DNA of 60,863 nt from Alphaproteobacteria bacterium. Its GTDB lineage: Bacteria; Pseudomonadota; Alphaproteobacteria; Ferrovibrionales; Ferrovibrionaceae. The notes beneath the pieces were generated by a model that searched no databases, was not told where the DNA came from, and was given only the letters and a program-made list of their open reading frames with translations. Below are positions 49,168 to 57,634 of the stretch, piece by piece. The translations under genes were made by a program, and so were the position numbers. The number at the start of each line of letters is the position of its first letter. The first letter of the stretch is position 1. The stretch covers positions 1-60,863 of the forward strand of contig JAHCJR010000009.1 in assembly GCA_026126165.1 (NCBI GenBank). The letters run 5' to 3'.

Positions 49168-50127
49168 ATGTCGGGCGAGCAGGCGCGTGCCGAGATCGAA
49201 AGCCGCATCGCGGTGGAAATGACCGCCATGGCGGCGGAGGCCATGCCCGAGGCGCGGGCCTTCGCCCGCGAACTCGTGCGTCGCCATGGCGCGGAGAACG
49301 TGGCGGCGGTGCTCTTCTACGGGTCCTGCCTGCGCAACCGCGATCCCGGCGGATTGCTCGATTTCTATCTGCTGGTGGACGATTATCGCGGCATCTTCGG
49401 GAGTGCGCTCCTGCGTTTGGGCAATCGGCTGCTTCCGCCCAATGTCCTCTTCACCCGCGCAAGCCTGGAAGGCAGCGAATTGCAGGCCAAGGTCGCGGTC
49501 ATCTCGCTCGACGATTTCGCGCGCGCCGTCGGACCGGGTGCACGCGACACGACCATCTGGGCACGCTTCTCCCAACCCGTCGCGGCCTGTCATGTCAGGG
49601 ACGAGGCTCATGCCCGCCGGCTCGCCGGCCTGCTTGCCGATGCCATCGTCACCGCGACCCGCCAGCTCGCGCCGCTACTGCCCGAACGCGTCACGGCGCG
49701 CGGCTTCTGGAGCGGCCTCTATGCACTGACTTTCGGTGCGGAGCTGCGCGCGGAGCGCGCCAACCGCCCCGATCTGATCGTCGAGCAGTATCCGGCCCGT
49801 TACGAAGCGCTCGCCGTTCCGGCAATCAGGGCCGCCGGCTTCGAGGTTGCCGGCGAGGGCGAGGGTCTGAAGATCGGCATCCCTGCGGCGCAGCGCCGCG
49901 CCGCGGCCCGCCGCTGGCGGCGGGAACGGCTGAAGGGCAAGCTGCGCAATCTCGCGCGGCTGGTAAAGGCCGTGTTCACGTTCGAGGGGGCGGTCGATTA
50001 TGCGCTCTGGAAAGTCGAGCGGCATGCCGGCGTCCGGGTCGAAGTCAGCGACTGGCAGCGGCGCCACCCGATCCTGGCCGCGCCCAAGGTTCTGTGGCGT
50101 CTCTACCGGATCGGCGCCCTGCGCTGA
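49168..50127 (+). CDS. Tam41-like nucleotidyltransferase (phosphatidate cytidylyltransferase type)
   Basis: 319 residues. The catalytic palm motif is VLFYGSCLRNRDPGGLLDFY, then LLVDDYRGIFG (GSC...D-x-D form), with helices and a basic C-terminal tail (RRAAARRWRRERLKGKLRNL) fit for membrane contact. It resembles Tam41/Mmp37 enzymes that make CDP-diacylglycerol. Placed third in the CDP-OH-P, kinase, Tam41-like run, it may activate ceramide phosphate. The family call rests on the palm motif and is moderately sure. Confidence 0.65.
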   Translation: MSGEQARAEIESRIAVEMTAMAAEAMPEARAFARELVRRHGAENVAAVLFYGSCLRNRDPGGLLDFYLLVDDYRGIFGSALLRLGNRLLPPNVLFTRASLEGSELQAKVAVISLDDFARAVGPGARDTTIWARFSQPVAACHVRDEAHARRLAGLLADAIVTATRQLAPLLPERVTARGFWSGLYALTFGAELRAERANRPDLIVEQYPARYEALAVPAIRAAGFEVAGEGEGLKIGIPAAQRRAAARRWRRERLKGKLRNLARLVKAVFTFEGAVDYALWKVERHAGVRVEVSDWQRRHPILAAPKVLWRLYRIGALR

Positions 50128-50143
50128 GCGGGCAGTCGCAGTA

Positions 50144-51361
50144 TCAGAAAGCCGCGGCGCGAACCGGCATCTCGAGAATGCCGAGGTCGTAGGCGACGTC
50201 GCGGAAGACGGCGGCGATATGCATGAGCTGCTTGGCGCTATGCGCCGCGCTGACGCTCACACGAAGCATCGACCAGCCGTTCGGCGTCGCCGGGGGCAGG
50301 GCCAGGTTGACATAGACACCCCGCTCCAGCAGGCCGTTCCAGAAACGGATCGCCGTTTCCGGATCCTCGAGCCGTACCGCCACGATGGGATTCACCACCG
50401 GGCCGAGGGTGAAGCCCGAGCGCGAAAGCTCGCCATAGAGCAGCGCAGCATTCTCATGCAGCTTGCGACGCAGTTCCGGGCGCTCCTGCAGGGCCTTGAG
50501 CGCCGCGCGCACCGAGGCCATGACCGAAGGCGGCAGCGAGGCGGTGAAGGTGTAGGGGCGGCTCGCCACGCGCAGCAGGTCGAAGCCTTCCATGTCGGAC
50601 ACGCAGAAGCCCCCGACCGAACCGAAGCTCTTGGAGAAGGTGCCGACGACGAAATCCACGTCCGCCTCGCAGCCGGCGGCTTCCGCCAGCCCGCGACCCC
50701 GCTCGCCCAGCACGCCGACGGAGTGCGCCTCGTCCACCAGGAGATAGGCGCCGTACTTCTTCTTGACCTCGACGATTTCCCGAAGCGGCGCCTCGTCGCC
50801 CAGCATGCTGTAGATGCCTTCGATGACGATCAGCTTGTTGCCGCCCTCGGCGGCCAGCCGGCGCAGCCGCTTTTCCAGGTCCGCAGGATCGTTGTGCCGG
50901 AAGCGTGTCACCTTGGCGCCGGCCAGCTTGCAGCCGTCATAGATGCTCGCATGGCAGTCGGCGTCGATGACCAGATGGTCGTCCGGGCCGACCAATGCCG
51001 AGAGCATGCCGAGATTGGCCTGGTAGCCGGTGGAGAACACCATGGCATGGCGCCGGCCGAAGAATTCCGCCAGCTCCTCCTCCAGGCCGCGATGATGGCT
51101 GTAGCTGCCGTTGGCGACGCGCGAGCCGGTCGTCCCGGTCCCCTCCTGGCGCAGGGCGGCGATGGCGGCCTCGATGCAATCGGCGTCGAAAGTCAGGCCG
51201 AGATAGTTGTGGGTGCCGGCGAGAGTGGTCGGGCGTCCGTTGACGACGGCCTCGGTCGGCGAGATCACCTTCTCCATGCGGACCTTGAAGGGATTCGCGC
51301 CCAGGGCGGTCGCCTTGCCATAATTGTTCGCGACATGGGTGAAGCGGGCGAGAAGCGACAT
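50144..51361 (-). CDS. spt: Serine palmitoyltransferase
   Basis: 405 residues of the alpha-oxoamine synthase PLP family: GTHNYLGLTFDADCIEAAIA, GSRVANGSYSHHRGLEEELA, VFSTGYQANLGMLSALVG, LLVDEAHSVGVLGERGRG (cofactor Asp) and VVGTFSKSFGSVGGFCV with the Schiff-base Lys. It condenses serine with a fatty acyl thioester to 3-ketosphinganine. A dedicated acyl carrier protein lies nine bases upstream, which separates it from KBL or BioF paralogues. Convergent with the Tam41-like gene. Confidence 0.93.
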   Translation of the reverse strand: MSLLARFTHVANNYGKATALGANPFKVRMEKVISPTEAVVNGRPTTLAGTHNYLGLTFDADCIEAAIAALRQEGTGTTGSRVANGSYSHHRGLEEELAEFFGRRHAMVFSTGYQANLGMLSALVGPDDHLVIDADCHASIYDGCKLAGAKVTRFRHNDPADLEKRLRRLAAEGGNKLIVIEGIYSMLGDEAPLREIVEVKKKYGAYLLVDEAHSVGVLGERGRGLAEAAGCEADVDFVVGTFSKSFGSVGGFCVSDMEGFDLLRVASRPYTFTASLPPSVMASVRAALKALQERPELRRKLHENAALLYGELSRSGFTLGPVVNPIVAVRLEDPETAIRFWNGLLERGVYVNLALPPATPNGWSMLRVSVSAAHSAKQLMHIAAVFRDVAYDLGILEMPVRAAAF

Positions 51362-51370
51362 TTCGTTATT

Positions 51371-51640
51371 TCATCCCTTTTTGATGTCGATGATCGTCCG
51401 GGCCAGATCGCTCACCGTCTGGATCTCGGCCAGATGGTTGATCGGAATCGACACATCGAACTTGTCCTCGAGCGCCAGCAGGACATCCATGACGGCGAGC
51501 GAATCCAGATTGAGATCGCGCGCCATGTTGGTGCTCTCGGTGATCTCGTAGCGCCGCTTCGTCTGGTCGTTGAGGAACGTCATCACGTCCCGCAGGACCT
51601 CGTCATAACCTGCTTCCGCCACTGCGATGCTTCCGTTCAA
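51371..51640 (-). CDS. acpR: Acyl carrier protein for sphingolipid synthesis
   Basis: 89 residues. The phosphopantetheine site is in DLNLDSLAVMDVLLALEDKF (DSL). It carries the fatty acyl chain to serine palmitoyltransferase, encoded nine bases downstream; the acyl-AMP ligase gene beyond cerR would load it. ATG 51640. A 414-base AT-rich region with GTAAC repeats lies upstream. Confidence 0.9.
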   Translation of the reverse strand: MNGSIAVAEAGYDEVLRDVMTFLNDQTKRRYEITESTNMARDLNLDSLAVMDVLLALEDKFDVSIPINHLAEIQTVSDLARTIIDIKKG

Positions 51641-51837
51641 TGCCAGCCTCTTCCACTCGTCGCCACGGCCTGCCCCCCAGGGGCCTTCAATCTGCGCGCG
51701 CAGCTTTTCACCGTTTCGGCCAATTTCGCAATAGCGAAATTAAGCAAATCCTTTAAGTTTCGATGATTCAAATCTGCTTAACAGACAAAATCAATGACTA
51801 GATAAAATATTTATTGTGGAACTGGAAGAAATTATTT

Positions 51838-51852
51838 GTAACATTTCGTAAC
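51838..51852. promoter_or_regulatory. GTAAC-N5-GTAAC direct repeat upstream of acpR
   Basis: GTAACATTTCGTAAC, boxes ten bases apart, near-identical to the copy in front of the HIT/lptF run. A third partial box (ATAACC) follows directly. Confidence 0.6.
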
Positions 51853-51986
51853 ATAACCTTGAGTATCATGGCGCAGCATCATATTATTTAATCGGTATCA
51901 GGCGATATCACGAGGTTCATTTTATTCTTTGCTCCGCGATTCCCGGCAGCATCCTGCCAAACGCCGTGCGTTAGTTGAAATCATTC

Positions 51987-52009
51987 GGTAACACGAGGAT
52001 TTTGTTACC
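51987..52009. promoter_or_regulatory. Inverted GTAAC repeat
   Basis: GGTAACA (51987-51993) and TGTTACC (52003-52009) with a nine-base spacer. A possible operator, or a hairpin in the leader RNA. Confidence 0.45.
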
Positions 52010-52020
52010 CGAATCGCGGG

Positions 52021-52047
52021 AATCACTCTTTGCAACAAGACGTTACT
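52021..52047. promoter_or_regulatory. Conserved element AGTAAC-N15-GTTACT, copy 2
   Basis: Identical to 40341-40367 at 22 of 27 positions, in the same orientation. The left half is decayed (AATCAC). It begins eight bases beyond the cerR stop, as the other copy lies just beyond the cyclase stop, so a 3'-end or repeat role cannot be excluded. Confidence 0.5.
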
Positions 52048-52054
52048 CCGCCGC

Positions 52055-52996
52055 TCACAGCCACTCCTGCGCGCGATACCACTGGCAGGTGCCGGCGAAA
52101 CCGGGTCCAAGCGCGATCGCAGGACGCCATGTCGAGTCCCGGCTGAAACTGTCCGCACCAGCGCTCCAGTCCGGATGCAACATTTCCGCCACCTTTCCGG
52201 AACCCACCATGGCCGCCCGCCCGAAAAGGCGGGCGAGGCCTCCGGCGGCGAAGCCATAGCCGCGCAGCAGCGCCGACGGCACCCGCACCAGGCGGAGCCG
52301 CCGGCCGATCGCATCACCGGCCGCCGCGGCAAGGTCCGGCCAGGAATGGCCCGCAGGGGCGCCGTCGTCGAGTGCATGCACGCCACCGCTCCCCTCGCCC
52401 GCAAGCGCATGCAGAATGGCGGCGGCGACATCCTCGACATGGATCAGGCCGAGCCGGCCGGTGCCCGGGCCCGGAACCGGAAGAATGCCGAGCCTCGCCA
52501 GTCGGAATATCGCCAGCGTTTCGCGGTCCCATGGGCCATAGACGGCAGCCGGCCGCAGGATCGTCCAGGGCACCGGCCCCGCCTCACGCCGCGCCCGCTC
52601 CTCGCCCTCGCGCTTGCTTGCGGCATAATCCGACAGCAGCGGCTCGCGCGCGGCGAGCGAGGAGACGATTACCAGCCGCCCGACCGCAGCCTGCCGCGCC
52701 GCACGCGCAAGCCCGGCCGCTCCTTCCGCGTTGGCCGCATAGAACTCCCGCCGCGAGGCCGCCTTGATCGCACCAGCGAGATGCACCACCGCGTCCGCCC
52801 CCGCCACCAGCCGCTCCAGCGCCGCCGGATCCCGCAGCTCGCCCGTCACCAGTTCGAACCGGATGTCGGCGATGGCCGGATGCACCGGCAGGCGTCGCGC
52901 CAGCAGCCGGAGCCGCCAGCCGGAAAGATGCAGGGCCCGGACGAGATGCAACCCGATGAAACCGGTGCCGCCGGTCACCGACACCAGGCCGGACAT
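52055..52996 (-). CDS. cerR: NAD-dependent epimerase/dehydratase, probable ceramide reductase
   Basis: 313 residues, extended SDR: SVTGGTGFIGLHLVRALHLS (NAD(P) loop), VHLAGAIKAASRREFYAANA, VSSLAAREPLLSDYAASKRE with the YxxxK pair, and RPAAVYGPWDRETLAIF. In Caulobacter the equivalent gene reduces the 3-keto group of oxidised ceramide. ATG at 52996, four bases after the aasR stop, so the two form an operon. Confidence 0.85.
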   Translation of the reverse strand: MSGLVSVTGGTGFIGLHLVRALHLSGWRLRLLARRLPVHPAIADIRFELVTGELRDPAALERLVAGADAVVHLAGAIKAASRREFYAANAEGAAGLARAARQAAVGRLVIVSSLAAREPLLSDYAASKREGEERARREAGPVPWTILRPAAVYGPWDRETLAIFRLARLGILPVPGPGTGRLGLIHVEDVAAAILHALAGEGSGGVHALDDGAPAGHSWPDLAAAAGDAIGRRLRLVRVPSALLRGYGFAAGGLARLFGRAAMVGSGKVAEMLHPDWSAGADSFSRDSTWRPAIALGPGFAGTCQWYRAQEWL

Positions 52997-53000
52997 GATG

Positions 53001-54746
53001 CTAGCCGCCGGAGGCAGCGGGAACGGCCACCTCGTCATAGTCTCCGCGCAGATAGTTCTGCCTGGCGCGCGAGCGGCTCAGCTTGCCCGACGAGGTCTGC
53101 GGCAACGCATGCGGGGGCACCAGCACGACGTCGCATTCCGTACCATGCAGCGACTGCACCGCGCCGGAGATGCGCTGCGCCAGGTCGGCGCGTTCCGCCG
53201 GTTTGCGCAGCCGGCATTCCACCAGCAGTACTACGCGCTCCCGTTCCCCCTGATCGACCGATATGGCGGCGACGTCGCCGCTGCGCAGGCCCTCGACTTC
53301 CCGCTCGACCGACCATTCCAGGTCCTGTGGCCAGAGATTGCGGCCATTGACGATGATCAGATCCTTCATCCGGCCCGTGATCACGATCTGGTCGCCGATC
53401 CAGTAGCCGAGATCGCCGGTATCGAGCCAGCCGGCGCTGTCGATCACCGCCGCCGTCTCCTCCGGCTTGGCGAAATACTCCCGCATCAGGCTGGGGCCTC
53501 TTGTATAGACCCGACCGATCTCGCGCTGGCCACAGAGACTGCCATCGGCCCGCCGGATCTCCACTGCATGGTCGGGCATCGGCACGCCGCACAGGACGAA
53601 ATCCCGTGTCCGCCTGGTCTCGGGACCGGCAGGTTCCGCCATGTCTTCCGCCACGCGGTCGAGGTCGACCCTGTCCACCTCGAAACCCCGTCCCAGCGGC
53701 GCGAAACTCACCGCGAGCGTCGATTCCGCCAGGCCATAGCTCGGCACGAAGGCACCGGGCCGGAAACCGTGCGGCGCGAACCGCTCGATGAACTCCGCCA
53801 GCACGTTCGGGCGGATCATGTCGGCGCCGATCCCGGCGCAGCGCCAGGAAGAAAGATCCACCCCCTCCACCTTGGCCGTGCGCGCCCGCCGCGAGCAGAG
53901 ATCGTAGCCAAAGCTCGGGCTGAAGGAGAGCGTGCCGCCATTGCGCGAGATAAGTTGCAGCCAGAGCAGCGGCCGGCGCGCGAAATCCCGCGTCGCGATG
54001 TAGTCGACGCTCATCTGGCAGGCGACCGGCGTCATCATGAAGCCGATCAGTCCCATGTCGTGATAGAGCGGCAGCCATGAGGTGCAGCGGTCGCCCCGCC
54101 CGATATGCAGGCCATGGCGCGTGATGGCGGTCGTGTTGCTCATCGCCGCCGCATGGGTGACCGCGGCGGCCACGGGGAAGCGGGTGCTGCCGGAGGAATA
54201 TTGCAGGTAGGAGAGCTGCTGCGGGTCGATCTCGGGCAGCGTCACCCCGTCCGGCGCGGCATCGTGCATCTCCGCGAGCACCGCGTTCAGGCGCAGGCTC
54301 GGCACTTGCGCCGCCGCCTCGTCCACGAACTCCTTGAGCTCCGCCGGACCGAAAACGGCGCTGGCGCCGGAAAACTGCATCTGCCGGCTGATCTGCTCGA
54401 CATAAGCCTGGCGTCCGCCGAAGGTCGCCGGCAGAGGCAGCGGCGTCGCGACCAGTCCGGCATACTGGCAGCCGAAAAAGGCTCGCATGAAATCGCCATG
54501 CGTCTCCGCGATCATGGCGACCCGCTCGCCCGGCGCGAAGCCGGCGGCGATCAGCTTTCGCGCCAGGCCGATAGCGTCGGCGCGAAGTTGCGCATAGGGC
54601 AGCCGCTCCACCAGCTCGCCACGCGCGCTGTAAAAATTCAGGCCGGTTTCCCCCTGCGCGGCATAGTCGAGCGCGTCGGTCAGGCGGGCAAAGCCGCTGG
54701 CGCGCGTCGGCAGGGTCGAATTGATTGTCGGTGTGGGTTCGAGCAT
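53001..54746 (-). CDS. aasR: Fatty acyl-AMP ligase / acyl-ACP synthetase for sphingolipids
   Basis: 581 residues of the adenylate-forming family. Features: YLQYSSGSTRFPVAAAVTHA (P-loop), CTSWLPLYHDMGLIGFMMTP (typical FAAL motif), FVPSYGLAESTLAVSF, GWLDTGDLGYWIGDQIVITG and the final TSSGKLSRSRARQNYLRG with the catalytic Lys. It activates fatty acids and loads the dedicated acyl carrier protein. Long-chain acyl-CoA ligase is the alternative, but the FAAL motif and the acpR neighbour favour ACP. A GTAAC lies 64 bases upstream of ATG 54746. Confidence 0.88.
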   Translation of the reverse strand: MLEPTPTINSTLPTRASGFARLTDALDYAAQGETGLNFYSARGELVERLPYAQLRADAIGLARKLIAAGFAPGERVAMIAETHGDFMRAFFGCQYAGLVATPLPLPATFGGRQAYVEQISRQMQFSGASAVFGPAELKEFVDEAAAQVPSLRLNAVLAEMHDAAPDGVTLPEIDPQQLSYLQYSSGSTRFPVAAAVTHAAAMSNTTAITRHGLHIGRGDRCTSWLPLYHDMGLIGFMMTPVACQMSVDYIATRDFARRPLLWLQLISRNGGTLSFSPSFGYDLCSRRARTAKVEGVDLSSWRCAGIGADMIRPNVLAEFIERFAPHGFRPGAFVPSYGLAESTLAVSFAPLGRGFEVDRVDLDRVAEDMAEPAGPETRRTRDFVLCGVPMPDHAVEIRRADGSLCGQREIGRVYTRGPSLMREYFAKPEETAAVIDSAGWLDTGDLGYWIGDQIVITGRMKDLIIVNGRNLWPQDLEWSVEREVEGLRSGDVAAISVDQGERERVVLLVECRLRKPAERADLAQRISGAVQSLHGTECDVVLVPPHALPQTSSGKLSRSRARQNYLRGDYDEVAVPAASGG

Positions 54747-54941
54747 GGGCCTGGTGCGAGTGCTGGGCGCGGCAATGGCGGCGCCGAATCATGAATTAGG
54801 TGCTGCTGCGTAACAAAACCGCCGCGGCCCCGCAAGTCAATTGCATGCCCACATTCTTGAGTTGATCGCACGAAACACCTGGAAACATTCACTATTTTTC
54901 GTCTTTCCCCGAAGCTCTCGTTGCGTCTATAGTCGCTGCAC

Positions 54942-55033
54942 CACTGGGGGGAGCCGGGCATCCGGCTGAGAGGTCCCAAGCGCGGGACGACCCCTCGAAC
55001 CTGATCCGGTTCAGACCGGCGTAGGGACGAGTG
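54942..55033 (+). promoter_or_regulatory. TPP riboswitch (THI element)
   Basis: Conserved parts in order: GGGGGGAGCC (54946-54955), CTGAGAGGTCCC, GGGACGACCCCTCGAACCTG, ATCCGGTTCAGACCGGCG and TAGGGACGAG, with P1 formed by CACT (54942-54945) and AGTG (55030-55033). The aptamer ends five bases before the ATG of the thiZ-type gene. GGGACGAG in its 3' strand seems to be the ribosome site, so TPP binding would block translation directly. Confidence 0.95.
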
Positions 55034-55037
55034 TTCG

Positions 55038-55811
55038 ATGAATGTCTTTGACGGCCCTCTCGGTCGCCCCGCCCCCGCCTCCGGCCTCACCGTGCGCGGC
55101 CTCACGCTGCGCTTCCGCGCCGAGATCCTGTTCCAGGATCTCTCATTCGACCTTCCGCCGGGCCGTTTCACCTGCCTCCTCGGCCCGAGCGGCGTCGGCA
55201 AGACCAGCCTGCTGCGCGCCATAGCCGGGCTGGTGCCGGTTCCGGATGCCGAGATCCGCTGCGACGATACCGGTTCGCCGGCGGGGCGCATCGCCTGGAT
55301 GGATCAGCGCGACCAGCTCCTGCCCTGGCTGAACGCGCGCGACAACGTGACGCTCGGCAGTCGCCTGCGCGGCGAGCCGGCGGACAGGGAGCGGGCGCGG
55401 ATGCTGCTGGCCGAGGTCGGGCTCGCCGGACAGGCGGAGACGCAGCCGGCGGCACTCTCCGGCGGCATGCGCCAGCGCGTGGCGCTGGCGCGCACCCTTT
55501 ACGAGGACCGCCCGATCGTCCTGCTCGACGAGCCCTTCGCGGCGGTCGACGCGCCGACCCGGCACCGGTTGCAGCGCCTCGCCGCCCGGCTGCTCGCTGG
55601 ACGGACCGTCCTGCTGGTGACCCATGATCCGCTCGAAGCCCTCATTCTCGGCCACGAGGTGCATGTCCTCTCCGGCCGCCCGGCGCGCATCGCGGCGACG
55701 CTCCGCCCGGACGGTCTGCCGCCACGCAGCGCCGCGAGCCCGGCGCTCGCCGCCATGCAGGCGGAACTGCTGGACAGGCTCGCCAGCGCCGACAGCGAGG
55801 GGCTGGCATGA
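55038..55811 (+). CDS. thiZ: Thiamine-precursor ABC transporter ATP-binding protein (ThiZ-like)
   Basis: 257 residues: Walker A GPSGVGKTS, Q-loop DQRDQLLPWL, signature LSGGMRQRVALARTL, Walker B IVLLDEPFAAVDAPTRHRL and H-loop LLVTHDPLEAL. ATPase of an NMT1-type importer for a pyrimidine precursor such as formylaminomethylpyrimidine or HMP. Directly behind a TPP riboswitch, and overlapping the permease gene by four bases (ATGA). Confidence 0.92.
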   Translation: MNVFDGPLGRPAPASGLTVRGLTLRFRAEILFQDLSFDLPPGRFTCLLGPSGVGKTSLLRAIAGLVPVPDAEIRCDDTGSPAGRIAWMDQRDQLLPWLNARDNVTLGSRLRGEPADRERARMLLAEVGLAGQAETQPAALSGGMRQRVALARTLYEDRPIVLLDEPFAAVDAPTRHRLQRLAARLLAGRTVLLVTHDPLEALILGHEVHVLSGRPARIAATLRPDGLPPRSAASPALAAMQAELLDRLASADSEGLA

Positions 55812-56590
55812 CGATGCCGCTTCGCCTTGGCGCCGCCCTGCTGGCCCTGCTCGCCTGCTGGCAGGCGGTCGTGCTGCTGAGCGGCCTGCCCCCCTATATC
55901 CTCCCCGCGCCGGCCGCCGTCGGCCGTGTTCTCGTGACGCGCGCCGACATCATCCTCGGCCATGCCTGGGTTACAGTGAGCGAGATCCTCGCCGGCCTCC
56001 TGCTAGGCACCCTGCTCGGGGCGGCCGCCGCCCTCGCCATCGATCATGCGCGGCTGGTACGCGCCTGGCTGCTGCCGCTGGTCATCGCCAGCCAGGCCAT
56101 CCCGGTCTTCGCGCTGGCGCCGATCCTCGTGCTGTGGTTCGGCTATGGCCTCGCCTCGAAAGTCGCGATGGCGGCGCTCATCATCTTCTTTCCGGTGACG
56201 GTCGCCTTCCTCGACGGGCTGCGGCGGACCGATGCCGGCTGGCTCGACCTGGCGCGCACGATGGCGCCGGCCGGACGGCGCGGGCGGCTCGCCATCCTGC
56301 TCCGCATCCGCATTCCCGCCGCCCTGCCCGCCTTCGGCAGCGGCCTGCGCGTGGCCGCGGCGGTAGCGCCGATCGGCGCGGTGATCGGCGAATGGGTCGG
56401 CTCGAGTGCCGGTCTCGGCCATCTGATGCTGCATGCCAACGGGCGCATGCAGATCGATCTCATGTTCGCCGCGCTCGCGGTGCTGGCGGCACTGGCGCTC
56501 GCAATCTATTTCGCCATCGATGCGCTGCTGCGCCGGCTCATGCCGTGGGCGCCGGAACGATTTCAGGACCAGCCGGAAGAAGAAAACTGA
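55808..56590 (+). CDS. thiX: Thiamine-precursor ABC transporter permease (ThiX-like)
   Basis: 260 residues, about six spans, BPD_transp_1 type. The coupling motif lies around AAAVAPIGAVIGEWVGSSAG. Typical segments are HAWVTVSEILAGLLLGTLLG and FFPVTVAFLDGLRRTDAGWL. Works with the ATPase before and the binding protein after it; all three are under the upstream TPP riboswitch. Confidence 0.92.
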   Translation: MTMPLRLGAALLALLACWQAVVLLSGLPPYILPAPAAVGRVLVTRADIILGHAWVTVSEILAGLLLGTLLGAAAALAIDHARLVRAWLLPLVIASQAIPVFALAPILVLWFGYGLASKVAMAALIIFFPVTVAFLDGLRRTDAGWLDLARTMAPAGRRGRLAILLRIRIPAALPAFGSGLRVAAAVAPIGAVIGEWVGSSAGLGHLMLHANGRMQIDLMFAALAVLAALALAIYFAIDALLRRLMPWAPERFQDQPEEEN

Positions 56591-56627
56591 ACTGTCGTAG
56601 CCCCCGATGAATGAGAGGATGGAAAAG

Positions 56628-57587
56628 ATGCATCGCCTGCTCGCGCCGTTGTTCGCCCTCGCCCTTGCCCTCGCCACCCCCGCTTCCGCCCGCGCCGCCG
56701 ACAAGCTGACGGTGATGCTGGACTGGTTCGTCAATCCCGACCATGCGACGCTGGTGGTGGCCCGCGAGCGCGGCTACTTCAAGGCGCAGGGGCTGGAAGT
56801 GGAACTGATCGCGCCGGCCGATCCGAACGACCCGCCGAAACTCGTCGCCGCCGGCAAGGCGGATATCGCCGTGAGCTACCAACCGCAACTCCATGTGCAG
56901 GTGGCGCAGGGGCTGCCCCTCCTGCGTTTCGGCACCCTGGTGGCCACGCCGCTCAATTCCCTCGTCGTGCTTCGCGACGGACCGGTGCGTGCGATCGCCG
57001 ATCTCAAGGGACGCAAGATCGGCTATTCCGTCGGCGGCTTCGAGGATGCGCTGCTCAAGGCCATGTTGGAGAAGCACGGACTGAAACTCTCCGACGTCAC
57101 CCTGGTGAACGTCAATTTCAGCCTCTCGCCGGCGCTCATTTCCGGTCAGGTGGACGCGGTGATCGGCGCATTCCGCAATTTCGAGCTGAACCAGATGGAC
57201 ATCGTCGGCAGGCCGGGACGGGTCTTCTTCGTCGAGGAGGAAGGCGTGCCCGCCTATGACGAACTGATCCTCGTCGCCCATCGCGATCGTCTCGGCGACG
57301 GGCGCATGCGCCGCTTCCTCGATGCGCTCGAGCAGGGCACGCAATACCTGATCAATCACCCGAAGGAGAGCTGGCAGCTCTTCATTGCCGCCTACAAGGA
57401 TCGCGACGACGAACTGAACCGGCGGGCCTGGGGCGATACGCTGCCCCGCTTCGCACTGCGCCCCGCAGCCCTCGACCGGGTTCGCTACGAACGCTTCGCC
57501 GCGTTCCTCGCAGCGCAGAAGATCATCCCCGAAGCGCTCGAGATCGGCCGCTATGCGGTGGAACTGCCGGCCACGACGCGGCCGTGA
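56628..57587 (+). CDS. thiY: Thiamine-precursor binding protein (ThiY-like, NMT1/THI5 family)
   Basis: 319 residues from ATG 56628. The signal peptide is MHRLLAPLFALALALATPAS, then KLTVMLDWFVNPDHATLVVA, the THI5-type opening that binds the pyrimidine ring. KADIAVSYQPQLHVQVAQGL and GYSVGGFEDALLKAML follow. In-frame ATGs at 56607 and 56619 are alternatives; GAGAGG is best spaced for 56628. Last gene of the riboswitch-controlled importer. Confidence 0.9.
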   Translation: MHRLLAPLFALALALATPASARAADKLTVMLDWFVNPDHATLVVARERGYFKAQGLEVELIAPADPNDPPKLVAAGKADIAVSYQPQLHVQVAQGLPLLRFGTLVATPLNSLVVLRDGPVRAIADLKGRKIGYSVGGFEDALLKAMLEKHGLKLSDVTLVNVNFSLSPALISGQVDAVIGAFRNFELNQMDIVGRPGRVFFVEEEGVPAYDELILVAHRDRLGDGRMRRFLDALEQGTQYLINHPKESWQLFIAAYKDRDDELNRRAWGDTLPRFALRPAALDRVRYERFAAFLAAQKIIPEALEIGRYAVELPATTRP

Positions 57588-57634
57588 CGGGAAGGCGCGC
57601 CACCGCGGCGGGGGAGCGGCCCGCCCCGGCGCGC

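Larger units (their letters stand above)
51641..52054. promoter_or_regulatory. Large control region upstream of acpR-spt
   Basis: 414 bases, clearly more AT-rich than the surroundings, with no convincing gene. It holds the direct repeat GTAACATTTCGTAAC, the inverted repeat GGTAACA-N9-TGTTACC and the conserved AGTAAC-like element. The region separates aasR-cerR from acpR-spt on the same strand, so acpR-spt probably has its own regulated promoter. Confidence 0.6.

Noticed and set aside
57588-57634. GGCGCGCC inverted repeat between thiY and the cold-shock gene as a terminator
   Set aside because: GC-rich arms are present but there is no U-run in either direction and the pairing is interrupted; left unannotated.
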